A stretch of 36,285 nucleotides of DNA from Chloroflexaceae bacterium. GTDB lineage: Bacteria > Chloroflexota > Chloroflexia > Chloroflexales > Chloroflexaceae. The notes under the pieces are model-generated. The model was not told the DNA's origin and searched no databases. It saw only the letters and a program-made list of their open reading frames with translations. Below, piece by piece: positions 34,291-36,285 of this stretch (within the stretch, counting starts at the first letter, position 1; the number at the start of each line of letters is the position of its first letter). The DNA lies in contig JAAUTZ010000035.1 in NCBI GenBank assembly GCA_012031225.1, positions 1 through 36,285 of the forward strand. Direction: 5' to 3'. The translations under genes and the position numbers were made by a program.

Positions 34291-34807
34291 GCTGCCACCT
34301 CGTGGGGCCAGTTGCGCCCTATCTCTTGGGCAAACAGGGCATCATACCCGAGCAGGAAGCTGCCTTGCACCAACACGCCTAAGCCCGTGCCGAGCCGTGC
34401 GGGGCGATCTTGCGCGGTTGCGAGGAGCCACACCGCCGCCGCCACATAGCCAACATCCAGCGCAGTGTTAATCATGAGGATGCGGTGCAGGGTGCGGATC
34501 TCGCGGGCTACTTGCCCACTGGTCAGTTCGCCCGCATAATGCTGCGCCTCTTTGCGGCTAGCTTGCCGCATGCCAAACACGGCTAGCCCAGCATCAATGC
34601 CGCCCCACGTCAGGCACTGCAATCCAAATTGGCGCACGATGGGCTGCGGCATGGCGGCGGCAATCGCGCCTACCAGCACACTGCCTAGCCCCCACTGCTT
34701 GAGGGGCTGAAGCGCACGCTGCTGGTAGGCAAAAAATTGTTCGGGTCTGGTTGTAGTTCTGGTGATTGGTTGCTCTGGTTGCTCACAGCTTCTCCGTCTC
34801 TCTTCAT
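34287..34807 (-). CDS. Small membrane protein, probably frameshifted near its N-terminus
   Basis: The body (FAYQQRALQPLKQWGLGSVLVGAIAAAMPQPIVRQFGLQCLTWGGIDAGLAVFGMRQA...) has about four hydrophobic helices and no family I can name. In its own frame the only upstream ATG is at 34877, deep inside the preceding gene. A better reading starts at ATG 34807, just after that gene's stop: MKRDGEAVSNQSNQSPELQPDPNNF, then a one-base shift at the A6 run (34731-34736, T6 on the coding strand) into FAYQQ. If the run is one base short this is one protein of about 173 residues. Otherwise translation starts at 34877 with a 58-base overlap. Confidence 0.55.
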
Positions 34808-34819
34808 GATGGTATACGC

Positions 34820-35215
34820 TTACAACCCTTCCTGTTGCAGCAACTCGTTCTGGGTTTGGATCTGCTCTTCGCCCCAATGGAGCGCATCCTGCAAAAACGG
34901 AAACGTTGGGCTAGCATAGATGCGGACTTCGCCGCGCTCCACATACGCTGTCCATGTTGTATCTTCGGTGTCGCTCGATACAATCGCTCGCCAGCCATCC
35001 TGCTGGCGTTCGTAGAACTCACGCACATTATGCCGCCACAGCGAGAGGAGTTCTTCGGTGGTAGCACTGCGGCGGGTGCGAGGGAGAAAATTGCGCCATT
35101 GCTCTTTCAGCATTTCGATCTGCATCAACAATGCCTGCGTTTGCTCCAGATCAAGCGGGATGCCCTGCTCAACTTGGTGCTTGACGATTTCCAGCAGATC
35201 AGGTTCTTGCTTCAT
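34820..35215 (-). CDS. Hypothetical small soluble protein
   Basis: A 131-residue protein, MKQEPDLLEIVKHQVEQGIPLDLEQTQALLMQIEMLKEQWRNFLPRT..., mostly helical and charged, followed by a beta-like part (GWRAIVSSDTEDTTWTAYVERGEVRIYASPTFPF). The start at 35215 is chosen because GAGGAGG lies 6 bases before it; the frame remains open upstream to 35347. First gene of the minus run ending at mscL. No family recognised. Confidence 0.65.
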   Translation of the reverse strand: MKQEPDLLEIVKHQVEQGIPLDLEQTQALLMQIEMLKEQWRNFLPRTRRSATTEELLSLWRHNVREFYERQQDGWRAIVSSDTEDTTWTAYVERGEVRIYASPTFPFLQDALHWGEEQIQTQNELLQQEGL

Positions 35216-35268
35216 TGTGAACCTCCTCACGAGACTTTGATTTGAATCAGCAACAGCCCATTGTTCTT

Positions 35269-35718
35269 CTATCGTTGTTCCCGTACCATCACTAGCATGG
35301 CCAATCCCACTACGCCGTGCAGCGTCCATGCAAAGGTGCGCCACCAATTGCCTTCCACCAGTGCCCGAATGGTGCTAGCGGCGTAGCCTTGAGCCAGTAG
35401 CCCGTGCTGCGGTGTTTGCAGGGCAAAGGTCAGCCCCCACACCACTAGCACCAGCCCAGCCCCCAGCCACGCAAACCAGTGCGGCACACCGGCGGGAGGC
35501 AGCACCGCCAACACCATCGCAGTCAGCAGCTCCAAGAGCATCGGGAGAATGACGACAAAAGAAATCCGCCGGAGATGGGCGGCATGGTAGGTGAGAAACG
35601 CATCTGGTGGGATAAGTTCAAACAAAGGGTAATGGACAACTTGGATCAGCCAGATCAGCCCAACCAGATACCACGTTGTAGCGACGCAGATTAGCAGCAA
35701 CCCATGCGACAGATTCAT
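35269..35718 (-). CDS. Small polytopic membrane protein
   Basis: A 149-residue integral membrane protein with about four helices: LLLICVATTWYLVGLIWLI, ISFVVILPMLLELLTAMVLAVL, WFAWLGAGLVLVVWGLTFAL and FAWTLHGVVGLAMLVMV. Conserved-looking His/Arg residues (VHYPLF, YHAAHLRRI) lie in the first loop. The start MNLSHGLL at 35718 is preferred because sequence upstream in the same frame reads like untranslated DNA. Family not assigned. It stops 53 bp before the 34820-35215 gene begins. Confidence 0.65.
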   Translation of the reverse strand: MNLSHGLLLICVATTWYLVGLIWLIQVVHYPLFELIPPDAFLTYHAAHLRRISFVVILPMLLELLTAMVLAVLPPAGVPHWFAWLGAGLVLVVWGLTFALQTPQHGLLAQGYAASTIRALVEGNWWRTFAWTLHGVVGLAMLVMVREQR

Positions 35719-35855
35719 CGTTCTACCTATGGATGGCGATGGACGTATGCCCGGCTCCGATGTATGACTCTCTGTATAGTAGGATACCATACAATTGACA
35801 TCTGCTAGATACGCTGAGGGTGGGGCGATCAGCCGCCGGATCGTTGCCCAGATAG

Positions 35856-35864
35856 TGCTACAAT
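35856..35864 (+). promoter_or_regulatory. Extended -10 for the terminal TPR gene
   Basis: TGC followed by TACAAT (35859-35864), about 50 bases before the ATG at 35914. No -35 match. The divergent gap 35719-35913 otherwise shows no firm signal for the minus-strand gene. Confidence 0.5.
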
Positions 35865-35913
35865 ATGGACAAGCACCGCAGGCTAGCGCGAGGCTAGGAG
35901 ATATGAGGAAGAC

Positions 35914-36285
35914 ATGGATCAACATGTAAACGATTTGCTCACGCAGGGCATCGGCGCACTCCGTGCAGGCGACCCCGTGAATGCCCGGCGGCTCTTGATG
36001 GAGGTGACCTACCTTGCCCCCACGCAGCAGGATGCGTGGCTGTGGCTGAGCGACACCACCACCGATCCGCATGAGCAACGGGCCTATATCGAGCGGGCGA
36101 TAGCGATTGACCCGCAGAGCCGAGCGGGGCAGATTGCTGCCAAGAAGCTCGCTCGGTTGGATAGCCAGTTCGCTACCCCGCCGCTGAGTAGCTACGGGCA
36201 ACCCGCGCCCGATCCAGCGGTGTATGCGCCGCCGCAGAACAGCGTGCCGCCGCTGAGTAGCTACGGGCAGCCCGCGCCCGATCCA
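35914..36285 (+). CDS. N-terminal part of a TPR-like, proline-rich protein (3'-truncated)
   Basis: The gene begins MDQHVNDLLTQGIGALRAGDPVNARRLLMEVTYLAPTQQDAWLWLSDTTTDPHEQRAYIERAIAIDPQSRAGQIAAKKLARL, a helical TPR-type region of the sort often placed before a proline linker and membrane helix in Chloroflexota proteins. From residue 89 a linker repeats PPLSSYGQPAPDP twice, at 23-residue spacing, and the window ends at the last base of the second copy. AGGAAG precedes the ATG. A partner for protein-protein contacts is the most that can be inferred. Compare the fragment at 1-478. Confidence 0.75.
   Translation, partial: MDQHVNDLLTQGIGALRAGDPVNARRLLMEVTYLAPTQQDAWLWLSDTTTDPHEQRAYIERAIAIDPQSRAGQIAAKKLARLDSQFATPPLSSYGQPAPDPAVYAPPQNSVPPLSSYGQPAPDP
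36178..36285 (+). repeat. 39-bp repeat with 69-bp period at the right edge
   Basis: Copies at 36178-36216 and 36247-36285 differ by one base and encode PPLSSYGQPAPDP. The window stops exactly at the end of the second copy, as expected if assembly broke at a longer repeat. Confidence 0.9.

Overview
The window looks like a chromosomal piece of a GC-rich member of the Chloroflexota, most likely close to the filamentous phototrophs of the Chloroflexales. This is inferred from protein character: cysteine-module/GerMN and TPR/proline-rich surface proteins, a fused ATP sulfurylase-APS kinase, a CrtI-type carotenoid desaturase, and proline/threonine-rich secreted proteins. No rRNA or marker search was possible. 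Gene content is mostly housekeeping, so this is not a plasmid or phage.

Layout. 1-1550: the end of a membrane-anchored protein entering from the left (with a frameshift), then a GerMN-domain protein on the minus strand. 1605-6606: a metallophosphoesterase and DNA polymerase III alpha (dnaE). 6784-9564: a frameshifted sat-cysC fusion and a UDP-glucuronate decarboxylase-type epimerase. 9679-11813 (minus): dnaB and rplI, with a phased array of DnaA-box-like sites in front of dnaB. 12037-12884: tRNA-Lys(CUU) and a TIGR00725/LOG-like protein, served by divergent promoters. 12996-16403: two paralogous secreted glycoside-hydrolase-like proteins, followed by a 34-residue membrane peptide. 16561-18574 (minus): an unknown gene, ruvC and yebC. 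18807-21761: accA (+), accB (-), accC (+). 21837-24349: an MBL-fold hydrolase (+), then leuB and bcp (-). 24553-26073: a CrtI-type desaturase. 26152-31687: a promoter and attenuator-like leader, then infC-rpmI-rplT, a SpoU-type rRNA methyltransferase, pheS and a polytopic glycosyltransferase-like protein. 31684-35215 (minus): a tight run of five genes ending in mscL. 35269-36285: a small membrane protein and the start of a TPR/proline-rich protein cut by the window end.

The most interesting regulatory signal is a set of DnaA-box-like nonamers at about 11-bp steps before both replication genes: five before dnaB and two pairs before dnaE. Also notable are an ATC start codon for infC behind a strong Shine-Dalgarno, a very acidic IF-3 tail, a heptamer repeat found both between genes and inside a membrane-protein gene, and the twin GH-like secreted proteins.

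Caution on sequence quality. The essential gene rplT carries a one-base frameshift. Similar single-base shifts occur in or beside short homopolymers in sat-cysC, in the first fragment and probably in the gene at 34287-34807. Assembly or read error is the simplest explanation for all four. No CRISPR array, insertion sequence, phage module or obvious defence system was seen.
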